DNA of 64,000 nt from Anoplopoma fimbria (GCF_027596085.1 NC_072460.1:11947326-12011325); one strand, 5' to 3'; shown: positions 1 to 15,000, counted from the first letter of the stretch. Notes: a model not told the origin generated them from the sequence alone. Translations and numbers: made by a program.

Positions 1-3000
1 GCAACTTGAGCTTCTAGCACGAAAACCTAGTGTATTAATAGGAACTTTTTTTGTTTCCACTTTTAGTTTGATATCAGATTGCTGAGACCAAAGACAAAAA
101 AAAAATATTTAAGCATGTAAAAATTGTAATTATCATTTTAATCATTGTTGTGTTTGTTTGTTGTGCTTTATAGTGTGACCAGTAATAAAGGCCTCCACCT
201 AAATAGTTTTTTTTTTTTTTTCAGTCCGAAACTATTTTGGTGAAAAGAGATTAAGAAAACCGAACAAAAACAATCTCATCTGGGAATTATTTTAGGCTTG
301 ACATGACTCTTAACAAACGAACCAAAAGTCTGTGTCACATATTTAACTGGGAAGGTTGTTGTGAGACAAAAAAATGCTTCACAGGCTGTGGTTGCCATAA
401 ACACAATGATTTCTGCTGTGCGGGAAGTGAGCTTCTTGTATTTGGGAAGTGCTCAGAGAGACCGTACATGTACAGCATAGTTGGCCACACTTCAAGAGGC
501 CTTCAGGTGGCACCTCATGTATCAGCAGCGGGTGGCAGGTTCATTAATGGAAAAGTATCTGAGCAAACACACTCCACTATTGATGATAAAGTAAGCCTCC
601 CGCAGAAGGATGGCTTCACATTCAGCCATTTTTCATTCACATCTGGCATCAGTGGTAAACCCGACCAACTGAGTAATGACTGAGTTTAATAGAAGAAATT
701 GGGGTTACCATGGCTCGGAGCGTGTTTTGTTTGATAATATTAACCACTGAAGCCAGTTCATCTGCTTTCTGCTTTTATTTATACATACTTATGTATCCAT
801 GTGTTGTCTTTTTAAAGAAGAATATGATAAATATAAATCTCTAGCATGCTTAGTCTCACATGTATTCTGACTGCATTGTTTTCAGAAAATCTCCTTGTTG
901 TGCTTTACCCCAAACAATATACTCTATTGTCAAGGAAACACTGAATTGCACGGTACCATCCCATCTGGTGTAAATTACTAAATACCAACATATTAATGTC
1001 AGATGTGCAAACATTTAAATCTGTGAGAGATTGAGAATGCAACTTGAATTGAGAAAAAAAGAAAGTTCCTCTGGTGGACAAAGCCGTTCCAAGCTCCACT
1101 TACTCCCAAGAAATGTACATGGCTTACGGGAGAATATACTGACTCTGCTTTCCCTTTGCTTGCTTCACATGACAGCCATGCCGGGGAGGATCAGCTGCCA
1201 TTCCCTGAGTCTGTGTCGGGGTTTTGTGTGAGCCACTAACATGTGGTTCCAATAGAAGAATGCACAAACCCATCAGAAACACTTTCCACACCCACAGCTT
1301 CAAATTCCAGCCAGGCCCTGGGAGACGGCAGCCCTTACTGCAGTTACATAGTCCCCTGATTAAATCCCAGATTAAGTGGAGAAGATAAGGAGACCTGTCA
1401 GTAGGGATCAGGGATTGAGGAGATGGCCATCTTTAGAAAAGCTGAAGAAATAGCAGATGGTGGATCAGCGCTCAGTTTTAGTATTTATTTTTTAGACAGG
1501 GAGCAGGTTAATGAAATCTGTCCAAACAAAAGAGGAAACTCAGTGGCTTAGTGAATCTGATATGTTAACTCTTGAACACTGTCAGGACAGTTGTAAAAGA
1601 ATAGATAACAATATCACAAATGCAGTATGGTTTAGTCCCCTTCCAAACAGGACCAAAACTAATTACCCCATCTTACAAAAGGCAACCATAAGTTTTGATT
1701 AAGTTGTCATTTAAGAAACAGTGGTATGGCGTACCCTTTGATCTGTATTGGCTCAATATATCAGGCTGGAAAGGCCTCAAATGATTTGTCAGAAATGAAA
1801 TGAAAAATGTTGAGTTAAGAGTGCACGATGCTGGGGGCAGTTATTAACTAAGCATCACTTTGTGTGTAAGGGTCATCGGGTGAAGACTGTCACTTGAGTT
1901 TGAAAATTACTATACCCTTAGTCTCATTAATGGACAAAAAATCTGATTTAATGCTCATTAAAATCTGTACAGCTGCCTGCTGGCTACTGCTCTGAGCTTT
2001 GATCTCAACAAGATTTATCTTGGCCTTGAAGTGCAGCTATTGTGACACAACTGATCCTTGTATTTGAAGTAGTCGGACAGCATTAACATGTCCCAGTAAG
2101 CTAAACAATGTGGTTGCACAGTGCTGCCATCTCTGTATCACAGTCAAACAGTGGAGTAAGGCGAGTTCAACGCAGTCTGTCCTAAAGTATTTAGCTGCTT
2201 CAAGACATTGATCTTAATTTAACAGTTGAAGGATAAAAAAAAGGGGGTTGCCACACTGAGTTGACTATTTGCATTTAATTGTCTGCACAAAATGTCTTAC
2301 ACCTATCCAGAAGTGCAAAAAATGGTTGGTTGAAACCGTGAACTCAGCTAAGTGTTATCTTATTTCAGCATGATTCAAACATTCCTTTGACTCGTAAATG
2401 GGTGGTAAATAACTTTCATAAAGGACAAGAAAAGGCCAAATCCTGGTCTATATAAATTTTTCTTTCACCTCGAAAAAGGAATGTCTTATAACTAAAAGTA
2501 ACCAAGCGTTCAGATGTAACATAAGAAAGTGCCGAAAATATATCCAATTAACCTACAATACAATTCTGACTGGAGCTTGGCAACTGTATACGTATGAGAA
2601 AATGCATTGCATGCACAAGTTGTTGCTTTGTCCACATACCCACAGAAGGGCCATGTGCCTATCCCAGGTCATTTTTCAGGATTAGTAATTTATGGGCTTG
2701 TGTGCTACTGTACCGTTTCAGCTACTGTTCAAATACTGCCACCTTGTGGTATTATGCCAATATATGTTAAAAGAGTCTCCATCCATTCGTACAGCATTTG
2801 TTTGTTGATAAAGAAACATTTTACATAAATCGTAATAGTTAAGTACTTTGATAGTGGATGACCAAAAAACAGGGTCAGTTCACAAAATCATACATTCAAA
2901 TGATACATTTACATAACCGTGCGATAAATGTTAAATCCCCAAATAAATATGTTGTGCTTATAATGTGTAATATTGAGAGGTCAGAGATAGCGTTGGTGTT

Positions 3001-3085
3001 TTTTGTTTATTCGCAGTAAATTGCTAATTGGTCCAGTTATTTTATCCGCAGAATTCACTTCGTTATAAAGTGAAAAAAGCATATA
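1..3085. other. Noncoding sequence, no gene recognised
   Basis: AT-rich sequence with short unrelated open frames. The longest (303-683, +) has many cysteines in its first half but matches no family I know and has no supporting splice structure or conserved motif. I see no repeat family I can name here. Confidence 0.6.
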
Positions 3086-3089
3086 TATA

Positions 3090-3945
<856 letters not shown>

Positions 3946-4000
3946 ATTAAACGTATCAGTGGATGATTGACAGGCGCTTAAAAGTTTTCCACCCTGTTTT

Positions 4001-4060
4001 TTAACCAATCCGGTCGCAGGGGCGGGCCTTCACATTAATCTGTACAAAATGGCGACTGTT
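4001..4060 (+). promoter_or_regulatory. rbm15 core promoter
   Basis: Seen in order: a CCAAT box at 4005-4009, a GC box (GGGGCGGG, an Sp1-type site) at 4019-4026, and AAAATGGCGAC at 4046-4056, which resembles the YY1 site often found at or just after TATA-less start sites. No TATA box is visible. The cluster lies 125-180 bp upstream of the chosen rbm15 start codon and immediately after the TA-rich transposon cluster, where base composition changes sharply to GC-rich. The transcription start is inferred, not seen. Confidence 0.55.
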
Positions 4061-4084
4061 GTTGTTTTGCCGCAGGGTCAGTGA
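4049..4084 (+). CDS. Upstream short ORF in the rbm15 leader
   Basis: An ATG inside the YY1-like site opens 11 codons (MATVVVLPQGQ) and stops at TGA 4082-4084, 99 bases before the rbm15 start. It is in the same frame as rbm15 but separated from it by that stop. If the transcript starts upstream of 4049 it would be an upstream ORF that could lower translation of rbm15; if transcription starts inside the YY1-like site it would not be used. Confidence 0.3.
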   Translation: MATVVVLPQGQ

Positions 4085-4183
4085 ATAAATCCGGTTTTCA
4101 TTTCAACAATTTTCTGCACTCAATTGCAGAAACCAGGAGAAAAAAGCCCAGGCGTCCCGAGGGTCGGCTCCGTGTGGACTGAA

Positions 4184-6735
4184 ATGAAAGGGAAAGAGCG
4201 GTCGCCGATCAAAAAACGCTCGCGGGCCTTGGACGACATCAGAGACAGGGGAGGATGCCACCCGACCAGCAAGAAAATGGGGGCTCTCTCCGTTTCCAGC
4301 GGGAGCAATAATGGAAACAGCTCGACCAAAAGCGACGGCGGCTCGACGAGAAGGAGTTTACTCGGTGAGAAAAGAGAGCGGGACTTTGACGGCCACAGTC
4401 GGACTGGTAATAACCACGGCTGTCAGTCCGCGGCCGCTAGCTCCATCGGTAAAAACCACAACCTGAGCCTCACGCTGGACTTAGCCTCCGCGAGGACCAC
4501 CTCACGGGGCGAGCAGCGCGTGCAGCCGCCGAGCACCGAGAGTGAGTACAAAACCCTCAAAATAAGCGACCTCGGCACCCAGCTGAGCGACGAGGACATC
4601 GAGGACGGACTCTTCCACGAGTTTAAAAAATTCGGAGACGTGAGCGTGAAGATCAGCCGCAGCAACGACGAGCGGATCGCGTTCGTCAATTTCCGGAAGC
4701 CGGAGGACGCCAGGGCCGCTAAGCACGCGAGGGGACGGCTGGTGCTGTACGACCGGCCGCTGAAGATCGAGGCAGTGTACATCAACCGGAGGAGAAGCCG
4801 CTCCCCCGTGGAGAGAGACTTGTATGGTGCAGCCCAAAGCCACAGACATTTGCAGAGACCGCTCTCGCCCACCGGGCTCGGGTACAGAGACTACCGGCTG
4901 CAGCAGCTGGCCCTGGGACGGCTGCCCCTCCCCCGCCGCCCCCTCTGCCCAGAGAGCTGGAGCGGGACCGGGAGTTTGCCCTGTTTGAAGCCAGGGCGCG
5001 CCCAGCTTTCATTGCAGAGCGAGCAGCTTTTCGTGAGGAGGATTTTATATCTCCAGAAGATGACCAAAGAGCCAATAGGACGTTGTTTTTAGGCAATCTG
5101 GACATAACTGTCACCGAGGCAGACCTGAGGAGAGCTTTTGACAGGTTTGGGGTCATAACTGAAGTGGACATTAAGAGACCCACACGAGGACAAACCAGCA
5201 CATATGGATTTCTGAAATTTGAGAATCTTGACATGGCTCACCGTGCTAAACTTAGTATGTCTGGCAAAATAGTAGGCCACAACCCCATAAAGATAGGTTA
5301 TGGGAAAGCGACTCCCACCACACGCCTGTGGGTGGGTGGACTTGGACCCTGGGTTCCTGTAGCTGCCCTAGCAAGAGAGTTTGATCGCTTTGGCACTATA
5401 AGGACCATTGACTACAGAAAGGGGGACACTTGGGCCTACATTCAATATGAAAGTCTGGACGCTGCACAAGCGGCATGCACACACATGAGGGGCTTTCCGC
5501 TGGGAGGTCCAGAGAGAAGACTCAGAGTGGACTTTGCTGACACTGAGCACCGTTACCAGCAGCAGTTCCTGCAGCCTCTCCCAATACCACCGTTTGACAT
5601 GGTGGCTGAGTCATTTGTCCACCGTGCCACACCTGAACCTCTGAGGGTCAGGGAACGGACTCCACCGCCACTTCATTTCAGGGAAAGGGAGCTCTTTCCT
5701 GGAACCGAGTGGCCCAATCCAGCTATTCGTGATCGGGTACGTGCTTCACCCTTTGAGCCTCTGGAGCACTTGGAACGTGAGCGGCGTGCACGAGAGCCCT
5801 GGTCATTGGAGCGAGAGCTGCAGGGACGAGAACCTGCACGCAAGCGGCGTATAATGGAGGATGGACGCCATATAGACCACTCCCCCGACAGCACTGAGAG
5901 GACCGTACGGCGTAGACGTGCTTCTCCAGATGGCAGTCCCGGAGATAGCAGCAGAGATGGAGGCCGCTTCAGTGACTCGGAGCGCCCTCTGCGCGCCGAG
6001 AGACCCTCTCCCGCACGAGAACGCCACAGCAGCCTGGAAAGAGGTGTGGCTGAACGGAGACTCAAAATCCAGAGTCTCTCCGACAAGGGACCATCAGGCA
6101 GCAGTGTTTCAGCAGTTGGAGAGCGTAAGCGCAAAGCTGGTGATGGTGGCAAAGGGCCGGCCAAAAGAGAACGTTCTGAGAACATTTCCAAGGGTGGCCA
6201 GCCGTCCAAACCAGACGGCACAAAACTCGGTTTGGCCTGGCATGGCATGCTGCTACTCAAGAACAGCAACTTCCCAGCCAACATGCACCTGCTGGAGGGC
6301 GATCACAATGTGGCCAGCGATCTGCTTGCTGAGGGCACATCAGGGCGACAGGTGAGCGAGCTAAAGATCACTCAGCGTCTCCGTCTGGACCAGCCCAAGC
6401 TCGACGAGGTGTCCCGGCGAATCAAGGTGGCAGGTCCCGCCGGCTACGCCATCCTGCTGGCAGTTCCTGGGACCACAGAGGATTCATCATCTTCTGACCC
6501 TGCGGCCTCAACTCAGCGGCCGCTTCGCAACCTGGTGTCCTACCTCAACCAAAAACAAGCAGCTGGAGTCATCAGCCTACCTGTGGGAGGGAGCAGAGAT
6601 AAAGACAACACAGGGGTTCTTCATGCGTTCCCTCCCTGTGATTTCTCCCAGCAGTTCCTGGATTCCTCTGCCAAAGCTCTGGCTAAAAGTGAAGAGGACT
6701 ATCTGGTCATGATTGTGGTTCGTGGAGCATCTTAA
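4184..6735 (+). CDS. rbm15: RNA-binding protein 15 (Spen family), with an apparent 1-base frameshift
   Basis: RBM15 is a nuclear Spen-family protein that brings the m6A methyltransferase complex to RNA and acts in splicing, export and gene silencing. The start is the ATG before KGKERSPIKKRSR, which matches the family N-terminus. RRM1 lies near residue 122 (YKTLKISDLG), RRM2 near 298 (NRTLFLGNLD), RRM3 near 379 (TRLWVGGLGPWV), then an Arg/Ser/Glu-rich region, and the SPOC domain from about 681 to the end (GMLLLKNSNFP, KITQRLRLDQPKLDEV). The gene has one exon, as is usual. The frame changes inside a proline-coding C run at 4925-4943; one missing C there accounts for it exactly. With that base the protein would be about 850 residues. 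RBM15B is excluded because RRM2 has the RBM15 form FLGNLDITVTEAD. An assembly or homopolymer error is the likeliest cause of the break. Confidence 0.95.
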
Positions 6736-9700
6736 AAAAAAAAAGAAAGAAAAATCAGAACACGCTCAAGTTAAAGTGGTGTAAAAAAAAAAATCTGCTG
6801 TATGTCAGTAACTATTGCATGCTGTGTGTTCTGCATTATGGGGTACACTAGTATGGTTCTTGGGTGTTTATATGTTACCATGTAATCCACTAAAATAACA
6901 AACCCTGCCCTCTTACTAAACTAAAAGGATGTGTGTTTTTGAAATTATTTTTTAAGAGTATGAATTGCTCACAGTCATAAACCTGCAGTAATTCAGTCCG
7001 CACACAGTTAAACAGTAAAATATGAGGAGCATTTGTTGAATACATTTCATTTAAGAAGAGATGAGTCATATAGACAATATTTTTTTGGTTCATTTACAGG
7101 TTTTGAATCTTAGCTCTCTAACTCTATTAAAAAAAAACTAAACAATTCAGATTTTCACTGAGTAGACACAATAATACCTCCACTACAATAGAGCCACAAA
7201 CAATGGCCTCAACCTACCATGGTGTTGAGGCCACACCTCCCTGACTCTGTGTCAACAACAGCTGAAGTGTACAAGTTTAAAAAGGTCATGTTTGTGTCTG
7301 GGCTATTGTACTGCATAGCCTTATATTGTATGTAGGTGTTATTGTGTCTACCCCCTATATAGGCATTTATATTTTCTATATAGAAAAACAGCCCTTTTCA
7401 AGGCTTTGAGTTACAGCGCAAAAATATTTCTACCACTGAGCCTGACATGTTTTAATTGAACGTTCTTAGTGAGGGTGTAGTGAATGGTTTGGTACTGCAG
7501 TTTCAAAGCGAATCAAGAAAAAATAATCCCGGTAGCATTTTGAAGGTCAAAACATGTTTCACAGCTTTTTACCACACAACATTCACCAGAGGTTTTTGGC
7601 TTCAGTCATTAGGTAACCAGCCTGATGTCAACAAAATAGCCAAAACAGTTTGGTGAATGGAGTGCGGTAAAATGCAACAGTTATGCGTTGTGTTTTAACT
7701 TTGATGGGCTCACACTGGCCTGCATGTATGTGCTCTCAAAGTTGGAAAACATTTTGAAGGTCACCAGTTAGAACGTCTCTATATATACTTGCACATTTCA
7801 GTCACCTAAATTGTGAATTCTGTTTAAAAAAAATTACAAATTATGTTGAGGTTCATGGTTTGGATTTTAGAGTATCTTTTATTAATGTATTCGTCAGTAT
7901 TGGAACACCAAATTGCAAGATAGACAATGAACTCGGTGTGTGGCCACTGGTTAAACTAAATTGTTACGTCAACTCTATGTGGAATGCTGAATACTAACAG
8001 ATGTGATATTTTTGCCCAGGGAACAGCCCCTAACAAAATACGCATAGCATAGTAAAGCAAATACTAACATGTTTTACATATTTTTTACTTCATATTTTAT
8101 TTTGTGCATCCCTACCTTTAGAAATGGTTGTGTAATGTGATCTATGAAAAACTACAGTAGTAATGGATAAAAAAAAGCTTAGAGTTTTGTGTTGTTTCAT
8201 TTATTGCTCTGAAACCAGTAGGTCCTCTAATAATAATAATAATAATATTCAGTATCAGTAAAATGTTGGTACAAAGTGACAAAAACCTGCTCTTTGTTCA
8301 GTAAGTAGGTCTGAGTAATTTAAAAGTTTTAGAAACACTTTAAAGGTTAATGTTTGAATTTAAATTTTAGAAGTATACATTTGACACTATTTAAATCTCG
8401 CCTGCCAACATGTTCCCAAGGCCTACCTACTGAATTTTGTTTTGCCATTGTATGTTTGTCATGCAATAGAAATTCGCTGATTATGGTTTAATATGTATTG
8501 AAAACATTAATATGTCAGAAAATTGTTGTGTGTGAACATCACACCCACTTCAACGTTGGACTCATGAGGAGACGAGTGCAGAGATGAAACCCTCTGCAGA
8601 GAAAGTGTTTGTGAGTCCTCACTAATGAGGCAACTTTTAAGTTGTGTATCCCAACTGCACCTGTGATGACTTCTGTTTAAAATGGAAAATTGAGCAATGT
8701 ACACTTTGATGTCATGGGAAAGGAAAACCCATAGAGCCCATGCGAAGCTGTTCACATACCTGCAAGTGCGTTTGGGCACTCAATGTGACCGATTATCAAT
8801 AAATTGTTCATTTGAAGGGAAACATGTTTCTTCGATGGAAGTGAATTGAAGAAACACGCTGCCATACCTTATTATGTTCCAAGGAGTTGTCACTTGAAAT
8901 TTTGTTTCTGCACACGAGGGAGACAATTTGCAGTTTGTTTAGCACCAGTGAAGAGAGACCCCTGTACCGCGTGAGGATCGCGGTTTGCTTACAGGCCTGT
9001 TCTGAGCTCCTAAGTTGGCCATCATAAATTACTCCCCCATGAATCTCCGTTATACCGTCAACGTTTGCTGTTGGCATGTGAACGCCTGAACAGGATCGAG
9101 GAGCCTTCGCTGTCTGTTGTTTACAGCCAGTTTGCAGTGTGAAACAGTGGCAGATGCAGACAGCGGTGCAGTTCGGGAGTCGAGGGCAGGAGCTAATGGC
9201 AGCACGTGCCAGTATCCTGTTGTCTTCCCTGCTCATTACTCTAAAGGTTTCATGTGCATTGATCCTGGTCCTGAATAGGAACTGAGGAAATCCTGTCACC
9301 GGCCGTCACACACTCCACTCAGGAGATTGTGGGTGACACCTCTGAAATTTCCATAGCGTCTACAGTTCAAGCTGTCTCACTGCAGAGGCCGAGCTGAACC
9401 GCTGGGGTGATTTGCCTTTTATTATTCTTTGCCCTGTTATGATTTGATTTGACTTAATCAGGGAAGAGGATTGGCCCAAACCTCAGCTAGGAATATTGTT
9501 TTGCCCCCATCTTCGTGTTCTCCTCTGATTGAACCCTCTCCGAGGAGACAAGTGAAGAAGTGTGTTTGCGGTGCTGAAGCTGTATTCCATCGTCATCTGA
9601 GGTCTGCTGCAGCATGGAAATGAAACACCCAACAGGCCAAATTGTTTACCCTTTTTGACACTGCTGGAAGGAATCCACACTGCGGACCCCAACCTTCTCC

Positions 9701-12050
9701 CAAATTCCTCTAGGAGACCTGTTTATTTTACCAATGCCCTTTTGTAAGTTTAAGGCCACTTTCCACAGGAAAGAAAGTTTTCCATTTCCTCCTCCCATCC
9801 ATTTTAGTCATAGTAATGTGAAAACAAATACTGTGTCCTGTGCTGAGAAGGACCCCTTCACTAGAGAAACATTGCCATCTTGAGGACCTTGGAGCTCCTG
9901 CTTTCCTCTCACAGTCTACCTGACAAATCACACTCATGCACAGCAGACACCCAGGACAGAGCTGCTATCACTGTTCCACTGCTGAATAGAAACGACATGA
10001 GGGTGAGTAAGGAGAGAAAGTGCTGTCTGCCAGTTCTGTATCGGTGGCTTAGGCAGCAGTGGTAAGTATAACGTGTCAACACCACATGCTTTACAATAAC
10101 ACATGCAAAAAGGCACACTAGTTTTCAGCCAGAGTCATTACTGAGGTTATATCCACTGATGGCAGAAAATCAATTGTGCAAGACAGCAGGATCATTTCAT
10201 TCCAACAATAACTCATTGCACATAGTGCTGCGCCCATCAGCAGCTTGAAAATCAACTAAACCGAATGATAAGTTGTAATAGGGAACATTTTGATACCTGA
10301 ATGTATACTATTTAGATACTATACTATAGTTATGCAGATGTGTTTGTTTACATTCATTGCCAAATTGATGTCAAATGTTGACATTTTACAGTAAAGCTAC
10401 TTCAGTTAATGTAAAACCAAATTGTGATAATTATCATACCCATAAATGTTCATCTTGGCACTCATGAAAAAGACAAATATCCAGAAACTACAGGAAAGCT
10501 CATTATGATCTTATCTGGTTAATATCTCTGTTAAGACTCACATTCTTTCATGTTTAACATTGTGAGTAAGCCACTTGTCATCATAGAAACTGTTATTGAT
10601 CCTGCTTAAAGAAACATTTATTAGTTTATTTCTTATTCAAACCTAAAGTATTACCTTCGGTTAGGCAAATGTTATAGAAAGGAACTATAATGACATAGGA
10701 ATATGGCTTTTGGCAGAAAATTGTCTTTTGCATTAGGAGATGTCACTGACGAAAGGCCACAAATGATAACCTCCAGTTTATACAATGGAGAACATTAATG
10801 TGAGATTTAAAGGAGGCCCGGTCCATGACCTTGTAATTCCATCACATGCCACCAGTAAGCAATCAAAATGTAGCTTGTGACAACAAAATCTATCTGTGGC
10901 CAATACTTGACTGTTTAATCTGGCAGCTGGCGTTCCACTGATACCAGTATGCTTACTTTTTACTCTGCTCCCAGTATATTGAGGCTGTATGAGAAGCTAT
11001 ATGTGCCATTTGTCATACTGCCACAGCGTAAAACCAGAACCAGAGAGGTATGAAAGTAGATATTCACAAATCAATATATCAAGCATCAATATGATACTTG
11101 GAAAGATGTCTGTTTTGTTAAAAAATAGGGTGTTAGCTTTTGTCTTCATATACAATGTTAAAAAAATAGGCCCTCTTATACCCTCTTACCCTTTTAAAGA
11201 CTACTTTGTGAAATCAATTGACCCACATGGAGTAATTAAGTAACAAGTCAATGTGTCACCAGATTTCCAGATAAGGATTGTGACCTATAATCCTTTGTGT
11301 TAGTGAGACATCTCCACATGTTGTTAATGTAAACTGGTATACAATGTGGCATTGAACAATCACCTCAGATCCACACATCTCATATCATAAAATGTACTCA
11401 TGTAATGCTGTCAGAAAGAGCAACTGATTCACTACTAGGAAAACAGTCATCTATAAAAGCCACAAATGTTTCACCTACAGATTCACACTTGATTTATGTT
11501 AGAAATGCTGATTGCATTGCAGTTTATTGAGGTATAAAGCACTCACTTGGATATTATGTCAGTTTCATTTCTAGAAACAACAATAACAATCATTTTCAAA
11601 TCCTTTACACCGTAAACTGCTGACAAAATTAAAACTTTTTTTATTGTCCCGATACAGACTTAAACTGAACAACAGTTGTTGCATCAGTTTGTTTCCAGAC
11701 CACCAATCAACACACCATCGGACGTCATCTACTGTAAGTAACCTATTTGCTTTGATTACCAGAACATTAACAATCTGAAATAATGTAAAATGTTGAACCC
11801 TTTTTTTTACCTTGTGAATTGATAACAAGCCTTTGTTGGGTCTACTTTTAAACCAAAGATGAAAAAGAATGTAATAATATAGTCTGAATCATTTTGTTCA
11901 TTCACGTCAGTGTGTCTAAAAAATTGTGTCAATAAAATATGGAAAAGATGTTGCAACTTGTGAGTGTTTTTCCTCCAGAGAGAGAGAAGTTGGCGTGCTA
12001 TCAGTGCATTTATTGTCTGAATCAAACAAGAGCAGATTTGAGTCACATGC
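6736..12050. other. rbm15 3' UTR and intergenic sequence
   Basis: AT-rich, with no recognised coding exon on either strand. The first part must hold the rbm15 3' UTR; an AATAAA near 8799 is one candidate polyadenylation signal. A small AAT run lies near 8231. The open frame at 8808-9299 (-) is 163 codons but shows no family signature or coding-like composition. The boundary between the two convergent transcription units (rbm15 + and slc16a4 -) cannot be placed from sequence alone. Confidence 0.5.
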
Positions 12051-15000
12051 CAGTTTATTTCAGCTGACTGCACACTGTTACAAGGCTTAAAATGGGAACT
12101 CGAAGGAAGAACTTGGATATCTATGATTGGCTAAGCATATTTTCTAAACTATCAGTTCACAAATCCAGGAGCCAGAGTAGTGACCAAACAGTGCTTTACC
12201 CATAAATGCATTTGCTGCAACAAAAACATAAAATCAAACACCATCAAACAGAACTCAGTTCATTATCAGTGCTGTTTAAGACATTTCCAACGGGACATAC
12301 AAATTATTTCAAGATATTGCTTAAACATACACTTCCTTAAAATATCTGAGTAAAATAATTCCAAACCAAAATCTACTTAAAGCATCACATACATTTCATA
12401 AAAGATTTATAATGGTACAAAATATTCAGTGGCCCTCAATCACAAAAGCATACTGGTGGTGAATGAAACTCGTGAGCCATAAGAGCTTTTGTGCATGACT
12501 GTCGTTATTGAAACAATACAAAGAGCCTTGCTCAGTATTGTGAAAGTGAGATGAGGGGGAATAATTTGGTACTAATTGAGGCAGCATTCTTTGAGTAGAG
12601 ACTTTCTTTTGCCACAAGAGGGCAGCGTAACAAAACACACGTCTATCTCTGGATTCTGTTCCGCCCTCAGTTAAGATTTTAAGATGTCGGCATAATGGGT
12701 GATCATCATGGTTTCAATTATATAGACAGTCCAAACTATTTTTTTTACTAATAATAAGCTTCAAGTTGTAGGTAGGTTTCTAATGTGTCTTTGGCTGACA
12801 TCACAGGAAAGTTAGTAAAGGTACAATACAGTACCTTGTAAGGCAAACCGTGGTGAAAAACAAGAAATTCACTGAAAACACAAAAACCTCTACTACATTA
12901 AACAAAAGATTTAACAACCAACATACTCCCAAACATAAACACAATATAATTTTAAGTTGCATTACCATTAATTGGCTGCCTGCAGGCACTGTTAAGGCTG
13001 GACAACAGTTTCCTACCAGTCCATTTAAATGGGCAACAACAGCAAAACGTATTTGTAACGCAGTGAGTCAGAGATTAACAGACATTCAAGGTTGACAAAA
13101 TGACACTTAATCACACACAATGACACAGAAAACCCTGCTATTCAGTGGAGCTCATTAGCACTCCAACTGTGATCAATATATTTAGGACTCATACTTAAAT
13201 GGCGACCAAACAGGCTTCTTCTTTCAGGGGTTGGTATCTTTGCTACAGTTAAAAAGATGCATAGAACAGCTCACAGACAATGAGCTATGCGTTACTGTTC
13301 TGTTATCTGCAGGTGCTGCCAAGTAAAACACAATGTGAATATTAAGTAATCGAAATAAGTCATTACTGAACCAGAAAATGGGGGAGGCAGTTTCTAGTTA
13401 GTAGGTTTAAAAAAAACTGTTGAGGTTGAAATAAAAAAAAAGATAATTTCCAAAGAAAAGTGTGCCCGCTTGCCCTCAAAACTGCTGATGCAAACACTGT
13501 CAACAGGTTAAAAATGTGTTAGAATGAGATTCAAGAAGTTGAAATGTCAGTTGAAGTTGAAGCCTGAAATACTTTGCGTTATTTGACCTGCAAGCATTCA
13601 AAGGAGCTGAGGTGTGAGTTGAAGTGTTCGAGAGACAGCTAAGAGTTCAGTTCAACGTTGCCTTCAAATGGTCCATTGCTAGAAGTCAGTGTTAGCAGCA
13701 CAATAAACACATTATAACTCCTGAAAAGTTCTTAAAATAAGTTTTAAACATCAACTGCAGTTCCAGAAAAAACATAAGAGGTAAGAAACAACTGAACTAA
13801 TGTTATTAAGTTCAAACGGTAGTAGATGACGGTATTAATGAGTATGAAGGGGTTAAAGAGGAAAAGAACATTTTCAAACTTTGAACATTCGTTTCATTAT
13901 AATCTATGGGGAGAAGTTGAAGGAAAGATATCAAAACATCTGAACAGAAGCACAAGTATCCTAAATGAGCTTAACATTGTGATCGTCCAGCGTAGCAATA
14001 ATAAAGATTTAAATATGAGAATATCTCTAAATGCTATAGCGCATGCCATACAATCTATCCCTGTGCCTACAGTAATCTAGTTCGGGCAAGAGATTATTAT
14101 ACTTAAGCATTTGCAGCTTTTTGGCTTTGAAGAGAAGGTTGCAAATTGTGTCATGGAGGAAGGTTGCAATTAGAGGGGAAATTTGTGACCTTTAATGTGA
14201 ATGTCTGATCAGTGTTGATGGTAGTTGCAGTCGTTAACACAATTAATTCATCTGTGTGTGCTGAATTGGTATACATAAAGGAACAGCCGGCACGGCTCCA
14301 TGTGCATCAGCAGCTTTCTCTTTCAATGTAGCTGTCAGGGAGAAATGTATTTCTTCAATTTCTACAATTACCATCAACACTGATTGGACATCCACATAAA
14401 GGTTGCCAAATTTTTTTTTAAGTGTTTTGACCAGTATCTTAACTGTCTGGCAGTTAAAAGATCAGAGGAAAAATCATGCAGCATAATCACAATGTGGCCC
14501 AAAGTGCGTACTAGTGAGTACAGGTTTGCAGATACAGGTAAAAGGTTCCACAGAAATAGATTGAGAAGTATTTCCTCATGGATATGTGCTTCCATTAATG
14601 CCACTACAGAAACAAGAGGAGGACGATTTCTGTTAACAGGATTTCAAGCCCAACTGCATAGCTTAGTTTCCAGAAATATAATGTGCAATGAAAAGATGCT
14701 GCAAAGTGATTGCAGTTTTGTTGTTGCATTGGAAAACAGATTGAGATTGTGTTTCGGTTTGGATGCATGTACCTCAGATAGGAACAAGAATAGGGAGTAA
14801 AATATTTTGCAGAACACTAACATTTTGGCTGTTTAATAGATTTATATAATCATCTGTTCACCATCGTCCAGACTACTGCATGTTCTTAGACATGTTTCTG
14901 TTGTCTCCTCGGCCCATGATTTGCTCCAGCTGAAATTAAGGGTCACTTGGGTCCCAACTTTTAAGCTGGAGTCCAAGGTCCAAGGTATGCAGGCCCATGG

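Noticed and set aside
303..683. 126-codon cysteine-rich frame on the plus strand
   Set aside because: No signal peptide, no family pattern, no splice context, and surroundings are AT-rich noncoding sequence.
4423..4872. 149-codon frame antisense to rbm15 (and others antisense at 4782-5234 and 5673-6284)
   Set aside because: Shadows of the GC-rich rbm15 coding sequence; no family match.
8808..9299. 163-codon minus-strand frame
   Set aside because: No recognisable domain, no codon or motif signal, no splice sites that extend it.
14384..14800. 138-codon plus-strand frame
   Set aside because: Composition like its noncoding surroundings and no domain; antisense to the likely slc16a4 3' UTR.
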